A program made the translations under genes and the position numbers. This document shows, piece after piece, positions 1-5,874 of a stretch of 6,397 nucleotides of DNA. Numbering within the stretch: the stretch's first letter is position 1; each line of letters begins with the position of its first letter. The notes below the pieces were generated by a model. The model was not told where the DNA came from. It was given only the letters and a program-made list of their open reading frames with translations, and did not search any database. The stretch is from Methanomicrobiales archaeon (GTDB taxonomy: Archaea > Halobacteriota > Methanomicrobia > Methanomicrobiales > JACTUA01): the NCBI GenBank assembly GCA_028678965.1, contig JAJRCM010000007.1, positions 1-6,397 on the forward strand. Direction: 5' to 3'.

Positions 1-474
1 ATCCCCAATCCATGCCACTTTCAGCCCACGCAGGTTGGTACAATGTTCCTGCATCGTCATGAGGTCGGCAAGAATCTGACAGGGGTGCTCCCGGTCCGAT
101 AGGCCATTGATCACGGGAACCCGCGAGTACCTGGCGAACTCTTCGACAGTATGATGTCGATATGCCCGTATCATCACCCCGTTCACGTAGCGTGAGATCA
201 CCCGTGCCGTGTCGCGTATCTCCTCCCCCCGCCCGAGCTGCAGATCCTTTGGGTTCAGGAACAGGGCGTGTCCCCCCAGTTCATACATACCCACTTCGAA
301 CGAGATTCGAGTCCGGGTCGATGCCTTTTCAAAGATCATGGCAAGCGTTTTGCCGTGGAGGGACTGCCTCATTCTATGTTGAGCCCGCTCCTGCTTCAAC
401 AATTTCGCTTCCTCAAGAAGTGCCTGGAGTTCCTGGACGCTCAGATCTTCAATGGATAAAAAATCCCGTTTCAT
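1..474 (-). CDS. argF: Ornithine carbamoyltransferase, N-terminal part (cut by window edge)
   Basis: Cytosolic enzyme that transfers the carbamoyl group of carbamoyl phosphate to ornithine, giving citrulline in arginine synthesis. The window holds the first 158 codons, which is the carbamoyl-phosphate domain; the ornithine domain lies beyond the left edge. The frame was read directly from the reverse complement. The carbamoyl-phosphate motif STRTR is at residues 52-56, followed by [17 protein letters not shown] sequence around 73-85 and HPCQ at 130-133. HPCQ within [12 protein letters not shown] favours ornithine over aspartate carbamoyltransferase. The visible part ends in VAWIGD, the entry to the second domain. 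The ATG (472-474) overlaps the purD stop codon in an ATGA arrangement, so the two are translationally coupled in one operon. The gene looks intact as far as it can be seen. Confidence 0.95.
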   Translation of the reverse strand, partial: MKRDFLSIEDLSVQELQALLEEAKLLKQERAQHRMRQSLHGKTLAMIFEKASTRTRISFEVGMYELGGHALFLNPKDLQLGRGEEIRDTARVISRYVNGVMIRAYRHHTVEEFARYSRVPVINGLSDREHPCQILADLMTMQEHCTNLRGLKVAWIGD

Positions 475-1757
475 TGCAGTTCCCTCATATGGGCGCATCG
501 TTTCTCAAGCAGAGCGGTGGTTCCGATGTCCTTTCGGTGTCGAACATGTCCGGTGACTGCACTCGCCGCCGTCTCTGCAATGGCCTCTGCACTCTCTAGA
601 GTATCTCCCAGACCAACAAACGCCAGCGTCCGTGATGCCTGAGTATACAGGATTCCATCTCTCTCTTCAATATTGGCCATGTAGAGGAATGCGCCGCCAT
701 ACTCCCCGATGGTCAGTAGAGCGTTCATCACGGGAGTCTCCGGGTAGCCCTGGGGGACCACGTATTTACAGACCGTAGCTTTCTGCTCGAATCGCACATT
801 GGAGGGAGAAAGCGTGCCTTCCACGATATGTATGAGAACGTCCCCGAAATCTGAGGATAGTATGGAGAGTACATTCATGGCTTCAGGGTCCCCGAACCGG
901 GCATTGAATTCCACCACCCGCGGGCCTTCTCTGGTATTCATAAACTGTCCATACAGGATCCCTCGAAATGGAAACCCTTCCTTATGCAGTGCAGAGACGG
1001 CATCCTTCATGATAGCCAGAGCAGTACGGTAATCCTCATCTGTCACAAAGGGGAGCCCATGGTCAGGCATGGAATACGATCCCATCCCTCCCGTGTTGGG
1101 ACCGATATCTCCTTCATACGCTCGCTTATGGTCCTGAACAAGGGGCATCGGGACAAGATGCTTTCCATCGACGAATGCCTGGAGTGTGAACTCCTCACCA
1201 ATGAGGCGCTCCTCAAGCACCACATGACCTCTGAGACTTCGTACATACTCGATTGCCTGGGGGCGATCGATCTGTTCTCCCATCACCCGCACACCCTTTC
1301 CACCGGTGAGGCCGATGGGTTTTATGGCGAGATCCCCCACATACCCGTTGATAAAATCGATGGCCCCCTGTACATCATGGAATACACGATAACGGGGGCA
1401 CCCGGCGATGCCATGGGCATTCATCATCTCCCGGCAGAATGCCTTATCAGTCTCCAGTCGTGCCGCAGCTCGTGAAGGTCCCACACATCCGATTCCAGCT
1501 TCTTCCAGGGCATCACTTACTCCAGCTTCCAACGGAGCCTCAGGACCGATAATTGCGTACTCCACCTCCTGCCCAGTAGCAAATTCTACAATCCTCCGCA
1601 CATTGGTCTCTTTCTCAATGAGCAGGCGTGCAGTGAGCCGTGCCATTCCCGGATTCCGCCGGCTCATCACCGCGCACAATTCGATAGACCGATCGAGCGC
1701 TAGTGCCCTCGCGATGGCGTGTTCCCTCCCACCCCCGCCTACCACGAGTATCTTCAT
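471..1757 (-). CDS. purD: Phosphoribosylamine-glycine ligase (GAR synthetase)
   Basis: ATP-grasp enzyme of de novo purine synthesis that joins phosphoribosylamine and glycine to form GAR, with ATP cleaved to ADP. Counting from the ATG at 1757 gives 428 residues, the usual length. The N-terminal domain opens with [14 protein letters not shown]. It is followed by [10 protein letters not shown] near residue 70, the ATP-grasp glycine loop GLTGGKGV near 149-156, [10 protein letters not shown] near 181-190, GPNTGGMGS near 219-227 and the PurD signature RFGDPE near 287-292. An in-frame GTG three codons upstream (1764-1766) would add MID. I prefer the ATG because family members begin at MKIL, and because GTGATC just before it could pair weakly with 16S rRNA. 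pyrE ends 32 bp upstream, and the stop overlaps the argF start. It is a full-length gene in a biosynthetic operon. Confidence 0.96.
   Translation of the reverse strand: MKILVVGGGGREHAIARALALDRSIELCAVMSRRNPGMARLTARLLIEKETNVRRIVEFATGQEVEYAIIGPEAPLEAGVSDALEEAGIGCVGPSRAAARLETDKAFCREMMNAHGIAGCPRYRVFHDVQGAIDFINGYVGDLAIKPIGLTGGKGVRVMGEQIDRPQAIEYVRSLRGHVVLEERLIGEEFTLQAFVDGKHLVPMPLVQDHKRAYEGDIGPNTGGMGSYSMPDHGLPFVTDEDYRTALAIMKDAVSALHKEGFPFRGILYGQFMNTREGPRVVEFNARFGDPEAMNVLSILSSDFGDVLIHIVEGTLSPSNVRFEQKATVCKYVVPQGYPETPVMNALLTIGEYGGAFLYMANIEERDGILYTQASRTLAFVGLGDTLESAEAIAETAASAVTGHVRHRKDIGTTALLEKRCAHMRELQ
481..486 (-). promoter_or_regulatory. Ribosome binding site of argF
   Basis: GAGGGA on the minus strand lies 6 bases before the argF ATG, inside the last codons of purD. 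It supports the ATG that overlaps the purD stop and implies that argF is translated from the purD message. Confidence 0.6.
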
Positions 1758-1778
1758 ATCGATCACTTGGACGTGTAC

Positions 1779-1787
1779 TTTAAAATA
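1779..1787 (-). promoter_or_regulatory. Possible TATA box of an internal purD promoter
   Basis: TATTTTAAA on the minus strand sits in the short AT-rich gap between pyrE and purD, centred about 25 bp before the purD ATG. That spacing would give a transcript starting at or very near the ATG, meaning leaderless. No strong Shine-Dalgarno sequence precedes purD, which fits, but AT-rich gap sequence alone could look like this. Confidence 0.3.
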
Positions 1788-1789
1788 CC

Positions 1790-2302
1790 TTATACGGAGA
1801 CCAGTTCGTGCACGCTGGTGAGAGACAGGAGGTGGCAGCCGGCATTCTTGAGGAGCTCGACAGCACCTTCCTCGCGGTCTACAATTGCCACTACGGTATC
1901 GATATACGCCCCTTCCTGTCGCAGGGCATTCACCGCTTTCAGCGCTGAACCACCACTGGTGGTCACATCTTCGACAAGCACCACCTTCTTTCCCCGGACA
2001 TTGCCGATAATCGGACTACTCTTGCCGTGAGATTTCACCTCACTCCTCACAATAGCGTAAGGAATGCCAAGTGAGAGCGAGGTCGCCACAGCAAGAGGGA
2101 TACCCCCCACTGCCACCCCGGCAACCACGTCGCAGGTCATGCTCTGGCCGATGACTTCACCGATAGCCTTGAGCACGAAGGGATCGGTGATTGCATTCTT
2201 CACATCAATGTAGTACGTGCTCCGTGCCCCTGAAGCCAGGACAAAATCTCCAAACGTGACAGCCCCTGCCTGACGTAACATCTCAGCGATACGGTTTACC
2301 AT
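1790..2302 (-). CDS. pyrE: Orotate phosphoribosyltransferase
   Basis: Type I phosphoribosyltransferase that converts orotate and PRPP to orotidine monophosphate, the fifth step of UMP synthesis. It has 170 residues, typical of the short archaeal form without a fused decarboxylase. The orotate-side segment [12 protein letters not shown] is at residues 30-41, the flexible-loop motif RSEVKSHG at 86-93, and the PRPP-binding signature [13 protein letters not shown] at 107-119 with the paired acidic residues E111 and D112. In the loop, bacterial enzymes usually have Arg-Lys; here the second position is Ser87, while Arg86, Lys90 and His92 are kept. The ATG overlaps the end of carS by 7 bp, and a weak AGGAT (2308-2312) lies 5 bases ahead. 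Its product leads to UTP and CTP, and CTP is a substrate of the upstream CarS. Confidence 0.95.
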   Translation of the reverse strand: MVNRIAEMLRQAGAVTFGDFVLASGARSTYYIDVKNAITDPFVLKAIGEVIGQSMTCDVVAGVAVGGIPLAVATSLSLGIPYAIVRSEVKSHGKSSPIIGNVRGKKVVLVEDVTTSGGSALKAVNALRQEGAYIDTVVAIVDREEGAVELLKNAGCHLLSLTSVHELVSV

Positions 2303-2856
2303 GGTACATCCTTAATCCCGGTTAGGTACCCGATAATATTCATAATATAGTGGAGGAAGGGGGTGAGAATCAAAATCCACAGGAAGATAATGAGAGAGAC
2401 TGCTGAAATCAGCCAGTTCAGGTTGAAAACAACATTCAGCAGGAGAGCTCCCGCCACCAGATCATACTGATCGGCGATGTTCCAGCGTTCCCCCCGTTCC
2501 TTTCCCAGCCTCCGTTTGATAAAGCTCTTCGCGAGGTCACCGGAGAGTGCCCCGATGGAGAGCAGAGTGATAGAGAGTGGTGTGTGGTCCGGAATACCGC
2601 TCCATCCGCCTCCCGACTGTATCGTGATCTGGATCATCCCCACAAGGATCCCGCTCCCGATACCGATAATGAATCCCCGGAAGGTCTTCCCGTCCCCGAG
2701 TATCCTTCGCCCATCAGGGTAGGTTCTCCCCCTATCGATAGGGGTCCCTCCACCGCAGAGTGCCGCAATTGGGTTGGGAACGTATGCCGGAAGCATTATC
2801 CAGAGGGCGGCAAAAATGGCGATGAAATAATACTCAATATTAATAATGGTGTCCAA
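2296..2856 (-). CDS. carS: CDP-archaeol synthase (CTP:digeranylgeranylglyceryl-phosphate cytidylyltransferase)
   Basis: Integral membrane enzyme that activates unsaturated archaetidic acid (2,3-di-O-geranylgeranylglyceryl phosphate) with CTP, giving CDP-archaeol, the precursor for polar head-group attachment. It has 186 residues and is strongly hydrophobic, with probable membrane segments at about 8-32, 62-80, 95-110, 132-148 and 150-176. Family motifs are CGGGTPID at 34-41, PDGRRILGDGKTFRG at 47-61, GDLAKSFIKRR at 106-116 and ADQYDLVAGA at 128-137. The charged motifs fall between hydrophobic segments, as in CarS (formerly DUF46) and the related CdsA fold. The start is uncertain: TTG at 2854-2856 is the only usual-type start codon before the first membrane segment, an in-frame stop lies at 2899-2901, and no clear Shine-Dalgarno sequence is seen. 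It is the first gene of the minus-strand cluster and is divergent from the tes-like gene. Confidence 0.93.
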   Translation of the reverse strand: MDTIINIEYYFIAIFAALWIMLPAYVPNPIAALCGGGTPIDRGRTYPDGRRILGDGKTFRGFIIGIGSGILVGMIQITIQSGGGWSGIPDHTPLSITLLSIGALSGDLAKSFIKRRLGKERGERWNIADQYDLVAGALLLNVVFNLNWLISAVSLIIFLWILILTPFLHYIMNIIGYLTGIKDVPW

Positions 2857-2883
2857 TATCTTTACTATAATCAGCAGTGTACA

Positions 2884-2912
2884 GATTAAGGTATCGGATT
2901 AAAGGTATAACG
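2884..2912 (+). repeat. Imperfect tandem repeat GATTAA(A)GGTAT in the divergent promoter
   Basis: GATTAAGGTATCG at 2884-2896 is followed directly by GATTAAAGGTATAACG at 2897-2912. The 11-bp core matches apart from one inserted A, and the copies are offset by 13 bp. The repeat lies midway between two divergent starts, so it could be a regulator site or a pair of TATA/BRE elements. Confidence 0.55.
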
Positions 2913-2922
2913 ACAATCCATC

Positions 2923-2927
2923 GGTGA
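2923..2927 (+). promoter_or_regulatory. Ribosome binding site of the tes-like gene
   Basis: GGTGA, part of the archaeal anti-Shine-Dalgarno complement GGAGGTGATC, lies 9 bases before the ATG at 2937 and supports that start. Confidence 0.55.
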
Positions 2928-2936
2928 AACCCGTTT

Positions 2937-4394
2937 ATGCTGTTGAAACACACGAAAACACTCTGCCCTGTCTGTGGCCGGGTGCTAGACGCCGATGTAG
3001 AGGAGGAAGGGGGGCAGGTGTGGCTCCACCGAACCTGTCCCGACCATGGGACATTCAGACACCTATACTGGTCAGATGCCAGAATGTTCCGGCGTTATGA
3101 AGCATTTGAAACCATTGGGAGAGGGATAGACAATCCTCAGAGGGAGGGGTCTATAGAAGGATGTCCTGAAAACTGTGGCATCTGCTCCAACCACCGCTCA
3201 GGGACACTCCTCGGGAATATCGATCTAACAAACCGCTGTAACCTTTCCTGCGAGTTCTGTTTCGTCAACGCTCAGGCGTGTGGATATGTCTATGAGCCCA
3301 GCTATGACCAGGTGATGGGCATGCTGCAACTTCTGCGGTCACAGAAACCGGTACCGGCCCCCGCGGTGCAATTTGCCGGTGGTGAACCCACCATGCGTGA
3401 CGATCTCACCTCCATCATCCGAAAGGCCAAAGAGATGGGCTTTCAACAGGTTCAGATAGCCACCAATGGGATCAGGCTGGCGAAGGATCCCGCGTATGTT
3501 GGAGAGCTCAAGGCAGCCGGGCTCAGCACAATCTATCTCCATTTCGATGGGGTCACCCAAGAGACCGATCCCTATGTAAGCCAGCATATGAAGGCGGTTA
3601 AAAATTGTGCGGAGGTAGGCCAGGGTGTGGTCCTGGTCCCAACGATTATCAACGGGAGGAACGACCACGAGGTGGGGGATATCATCCGCTACGCTGCCGA
3701 CAATATCCGCACGGTGCGGGGAGTGAATTTCCAACCGGTGGCATTCACCGGTGCAGCCAGTGACGATGATATCATGAAGGAGCGTATCACCATCCCCGAC
3801 CTGGTAGGGAGGATCGAGCAGCAGACGGGAGGGATCATTAAAAAAGATGATTTCTATCCCGTCCCCTGCGTTGTTGCTATCTCAGACCTGGTGGAGGAGT
3901 ATACAAGCAGGCCACAGATACGATTTACTACCCACCCACACTGTGGTGCTGCGACGTATGTCTTTGTCACGGATCAGGGAATTGTTCCCATCAACCGCAT
4001 GATCAATGTCGACCGGTTCTTTGAATCTATTAAGCAGATGACCGAGCAGTTGAAGAAAGGTGGATCCATCAATAAATATCTGATGCTTCTGGAGAGCGTG
4101 AAAAATCTCCATACATCGGTGAAAGAGAGTGATATAGGAGATACAGCTGCCTTCTGGAAACTGCTCGCAAAAACCATCATCCTGCAGGATTTCAATGCAT
4201 TGCGGGATTTTCACTGGAATGCCCTCTTTATCGGGATCATGCATTTCATGGACCGGTACAATTACGACCTCAACCGCGTTCAGCGCTGCTGTATCCATTA
4301 TGCGACTCCGGACGGTCGCCTCATTCCATTCTGTACATATAATAGCGGACCGGTGCACCGCGAGAAGGTTTGGAGTGCCAATAAGCGGGAATGA
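2937..4394 (+). CDS. tes: Radical SAM protein of the tetraether lipid synthase (Tes/GDGT-MAS, MJ0619-like) family
   Basis: The protein has 485 residues. Family knowledge: Tes homologues join phytanyl chain ends of archaeol lipids, building tetraether (GDGT) membrane lipids by radical chemistry with several iron-sulfur clusters and a rubredoxin-like metal site. Visible here are an N-terminal CPVCG with C10, C13 and C34; C76, C80 and C83 in CPENCGIC; the radical SAM motif C101-x3-C105-x2-C108 within TNRCNLSCEFCF; GGEP at 148-151; ATNGIR near 175-180; YLHFDG at 200-205; VNFQPVAFTG at 263-272; HPHCGAATYVF at 333-343; and a C-terminal CCIHYATPDGRLIPFC ending at C466. Sixteen cysteines fit a protein with several clusters. 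It lies divergent from carS, a lipid gene, which supports a lipid role. MJ0619 homologues were earlier named pterin methyltransferases, so older annotation may differ. The family is confident; the exact reaction is inferred. Confidence 0.85.
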   Translation: MLLKHTKTLCPVCGRVLDADVEEEGGQVWLHRTCPDHGTFRHLYWSDARMFRRYEAFETIGRGIDNPQREGSIEGCPENCGICSNHRSGTLLGNIDLTNRCNLSCEFCFVNAQACGYVYEPSYDQVMGMLQLLRSQKPVPAPAVQFAGGEPTMRDDLTSIIRKAKEMGFQQVQIATNGIRLAKDPAYVGELKAAGLSTIYLHFDGVTQETDPYVSQHMKAVKNCAEVGQGVVLVPTIINGRNDHEVGDIIRYAADNIRTVRGVNFQPVAFTGAASDDDIMKERITIPDLVGRIEQQTGGIIKKDDFYPVPCVVAISDLVEEYTSRPQIRFTTHPHCGAATYVFVTDQGIVPINRMINVDRFFESIKQMTEQLKKGGSINKYLMLLESVKNLHTSVKESDIGDTAAFWKLLAKTIILQDFNALRDFHWNALFIGIMHFMDRYNYDLNRVQRCCIHYATPDGRLIPFCTYNSGPVHREKVWSANKRE

Positions 4395-4408
4395 CAGGTT
4401 CCCGCTTA
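4382..4408. terminator. Perfect hairpin at the convergent gene junction, possible shared 3' end signal
   Basis: TAAGCGGGAA (4382-4391) and TTCCCGCTTA (4399-4408) form a perfect 10-bp inverted repeat around the 7-nt loop TGACAGG. The tes-like TGA is at the start of the loop and the alanine dehydrogenase TAA is in one arm. The stem would form in both transcripts. Neither side has a T-tract, so it is not a classic intrinsic terminator; transcript-end protection or a pause site is equally possible. Confidence 0.55.
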
Positions 4409-5344
4409 AAGGGGCAGGGGAAGTTCAAGGTACTCTGCTTCCTCCATCGCCAGACGGGCTATCGCTAAGTCCTGAATGGCGAGACCAGTCGAATCGAAGA
4501 GTGTGATCTCGTCCTTGCTCGTACGTTTTTTCAAACCCAGGACTACCTCTCCCAGCGTACCGGTAATCTGGTGGCGTGTGAGGAGTCCGTTGCGAATAGG
4601 AACATTTATTTCCCCGGAATGAATGGCCTGGTTGATATCATCGACGTAAATCGATGATCTGACGAGTATCGCAGGATCCAGCTCTTCTTTCCCCGGACCA
4701 TCTGCGCCAATCGCGTTGATGTGGGTCCCTTCATGGATCCAGTCATTCATCACGACTGGGCTGGTGGCCGGTGTGGCAGTCACCACCACATCACAGGAGG
4801 CAGCACGCTGGATAGAAGTAGCACGGGCATTGAGGGTACCCCATCGTGCGGCCAGCTTCTCGGCATTTGACATTGTGCGGCTCCAGATACACAGCTCCTG
4901 TACCGTAAGTTCGGCAGCAATCGCTGCGATTTGCGCCTCTGCCTGCCGCCCGCTTCCGATAATCCCCAGGGAGATATTCCGTGACGGCGCAAGGTAGGAT
5001 GCGGCAATAGCGCCGGCGGCCCCCGTCCGCATATCCGTTAAAGCCGTGGCGTTGATAATTGCGAGGGGGAGACCGGTGGTCACCTCCAAAAGAAGCGTTG
5101 TGGCCATCACGGTGGGGAGATGATGCTCACGATTATTGGGGTGAACATTGACTACCTTCACCCCGCACATCTCCAGCGCAGGCACATACGAAGGCATGAT
5201 CCTGAAGTCCCCATTCGGAAGATTGACATACACTTTCGGCGGCATACTGACCCTGCCTTTTCCGTGCTCTGCAAAAACCGCCTCGATCGCCCGGTTCACT
5301 TTCGCATAGGTGAGCCCTTTACCGGGAACGGGATAATAGCGCAT
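4406..5344 (-). CDS. ala: Alanine dehydrogenase, archaeal type (ornithine cyclodeaminase / mu-crystallin family)
   Basis: The likely role is NAD-dependent interconversion of alanine with pyruvate and ammonia in the cytosol. It has 312 residues, near the family's 310-330. The substrate-side segment MPPKVYVNLPNGDFRIMP is at 34-51, KVVNVHPNN at 63-71, TDMRTGAAGA at 103-112, the Rossmann loop GIIGSGRQAEAQ at 127-138, THINAIGADGPGKEELD at 207-223, and FDSTGLAIQD at 283-292. The GADGPGKEEL segment resembles the Archaeoglobus alanine dehydrogenase; ornithine cyclodeaminases usually read GGDCPGKTEL, so I favour alanine dehydrogenase. Specificity is not proven, and ornithine cyclodeaminase or another imine-reducing activity remains possible. 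The ATG at 5342-5344 is supported by GAGAGGA 9 bases upstream. The gene converges on the tes-like gene with 11 bp between stops and appears to be transcribed on its own. Confidence 0.87.
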   Translation of the reverse strand: MRYYPVPGKGLTYAKVNRAIEAVFAEHGKGRVSMPPKVYVNLPNGDFRIMPSYVPALEMCGVKVVNVHPNNREHHLPTVMATTLLLEVTTGLPLAIINATALTDMRTGAAGAIAASYLAPSRNISLGIIGSGRQAEAQIAAIAAELTVQELCIWSRTMSNAEKLAARWGTLNARATSIQRAASCDVVVTATPATSPVVMNDWIHEGTHINAIGADGPGKEELDPAILVRSSIYVDDINQAIHSGEINVPIRNGLLTRHQITGTLGEVVLGLKKRTSKDEITLFDSTGLAIQDLAIARLAMEEAEYLELPLPL

Positions 5345-5353
5345 ATCCTACAT

Positions 5354-5360
5354 TCCTCTC
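5354..5360 (-). promoter_or_regulatory. Ribosome binding site of the alanine dehydrogenase gene
   Basis: GAGAGGA on the minus strand lies 9 bases before the ATG at 5344. An upstream ATG in the spacer (5350-5352) runs straight into TAG, so the 5344 start is the sensible one. Confidence 0.6.
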
Positions 5361-5362
5361 TA

Positions 5363-5455
5363 GCGGATAAAGAGGTTGTGAGAAGCGTCCCGCGACATCA
5401 TCGACTCCCGTCCAGAGAGGTACTCCTTGATCGCTGCCGGCAGAAGATAGGATCC
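5363..5455 (-). pseudogene. Possible tyrosine-recombinase remnant in the spacer (31 codons)
   Basis: Between a TAA (5456-5458) and a TAG (5360-5362), one minus-strand frame reads as coding-like peptide containing LPAAIKEYLSGRE and then DASHNLFIR. This resembles the stretch of Xer-type integrases that follows the catalytic-lysine hairpin, where a basic amphipathic helix (LP..I.EYL..R) is followed by a short LF(I/V) strand. No catalytic Arg, HxxR or Tyr box is visible in any frame nearby, and no start codon suits it. It may be a decayed gene fragment or chance. The resemblance is from memory of the family, not from an alignment. Confidence 0.25.
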
Positions 5456-5462
5456 TTATAGA
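5453..5462 (-). promoter_or_regulatory. Possible TATA box upstream of the alanine dehydrogenase gene
   Basis: TTCTATAAGG on the minus strand is the best TATA-like match in the 175-bp spacer. It would give a start near 5430 and a leader of roughly 85 nt. CTTTATCC (5366-5373) is an alternative, but it would put the start almost at the ATG and exclude the GAGAGGA ribosome site. Confidence 0.3.
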
Positions 5463-5519
5463 AGAGAATACGAACGGGGTTTAGAAATGAGGTGATAGTC
5501 TGAGGGTGATGGGATGTCC

Positions 5520-5804
5520 TTAATGGATGAATTCGATTTCTTTGAGCACCTTATCGGCCAGTTCCTTCATTCTCGCCGATATTCTCCCTGAAGCAGAGAA
5601 CTCCACCTCCCGCATTGCATTTGCCAGTTCAGATCCCAGCACGAAAATCGCGTGTTTGTGTTCAATTTTACTCCGGTGGATCTGGGAGGGATCGATCTTC
5701 AGGGCATAGTACTGGGTGAATTTCAGGTTGGGATTGATGGATTCGAAATAATCCTTGATCTCCACTAGCATCTGATGCAGAGAGATAAGTTCTTCCTTAT
5801 GCAT
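5520..5804 (-). CDS. UPF0058 family protein, function unknown
   Basis: This 94-residue soluble protein is recognisable as UPF0058 (Pfam PF01893), a small family conserved in euryarchaea with no settled function that I know of. It starts MHKEELISLHQMLVEIKDYFE, which looks like an amphipathic helix. The family core IHRSKIEHKHAIFVLGSELA is at residues 42-61, and a charged C-terminal helix runs over about 72-92. The histidines H43, H49 and H51 are clustered and could bind metal or nucleotide, but that is a guess. There is no signal peptide or membrane segment. The ATG at 5802-5804 is preceded by AGGGGAT 7 bases upstream. It lies 70 bp after dnaG on the same strand and 175 bp before the alanine dehydrogenase gene, so it is probably a separate short transcription unit or a distal part of the dnaG one. 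Confidence 0.85.
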   Translation of the reverse strand: MHKEELISLHQMLVEIKDYFESINPNLKFTQYYALKIDPSQIHRSKIEHKHAIFVLGSELANAMREVEFSASGRISARMKELADKVLKEIEFIH

Positions 5805-5811
5805 TCGCTGT

Positions 5812-5818
5812 ATCCCCT
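5812..5818 (-). promoter_or_regulatory. Ribosome binding site of the UPF0058 gene
   Basis: AGGGGAT on the minus strand lies 7 bases before the ATG at 5804, a fair but not perfect Shine-Dalgarno match. Confidence 0.45.
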
Positions 5819-5837
5819 AATCACTATGGTGAGACAG

Positions 5838-5848
5838 AAATAAAAAAT
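5838..5848 (-). promoter_or_regulatory. T-rich tract: dnaG terminator and/or TATA box of the UPF0058 gene
   Basis: TTTTTTATTTC on the minus strand lies about 30 bp beyond the dnaG stop. Archaeal RNA polymerase ends transcripts at oligo-T tracts without needing a hairpin, so this could terminate dnaG. It is also about 27 bp before a possible start near 5818, ahead of UPF0058, and could act as its TATA element. The sequence cannot separate the two roles. Confidence 0.4.
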
Positions 5849-5874
5849 GTTACGTGGCGATATTTCCAGGAGTA

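Larger units (their letters stand above)
2857..2936. promoter_or_regulatory. Divergent promoter region between carS and the tes-like gene
   Basis: This 80-bp AT-rich spacer must carry the start signals for both divergent genes. Several TATA-like stretches occur, at about 2861-2870, 2884-2890 and 2901-2910. A TATA element at the first GATTAAGG would place a plus-strand start near 2914 and leave a leader of about 23 nt containing the GGTGA ribosome site. The reverse-strand TTATACC (2904-2910) could serve carS. These assignments are guesses from spacing. Confidence 0.5.

Noticed and set aside
162..599. Plus-strand open frame (145 codons)
   Set aside because: Runs across the argF/purD overlap on the opposite strand; low-complexity start and no family resemblance.
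984..1475. Long plus-strand open frame (163 codons)
   Set aside because: Lies wholly antisense to purD, whose frame carries all the GAR synthetase motifs; a shadow.
2303..2330. Two GGTAC copies near the carS/pyrE junction
   Set aside because: Five-base palindromic words inside coding sequence, expected by chance.
3882..4358. Minus-strand open frame (158 codons)
   Set aside because: Antisense to the C-terminal part of the tes-like gene, with no recognisable domain or ribosome site.
2937..4394. Naming the radical SAM gene a methanopterin-pathway pterin methyltransferase
   Set aside because: That was an earlier assignment for MJ0619; later work showed tetraether synthesis, and the carS neighbour agrees with a lipid role.
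5355..5375. CCTCT/AGAGG inverted repeat ahead of the alanine dehydrogenase start
   Set aside because: Only 5 bp with a long loop; could hide the ribosome site in a stem but is too weak to call a riboregulator.
5514..5591. Small plus-strand frame of 25 codons preceded by two GGTGAT-like ribosome sites (5489-5496, 5502-5510)
   Set aside because: Most of it is antisense to the end of the UPF0058 gene, the nearer site is only 3 bases from the ATG, and the peptide resembles nothing I know.
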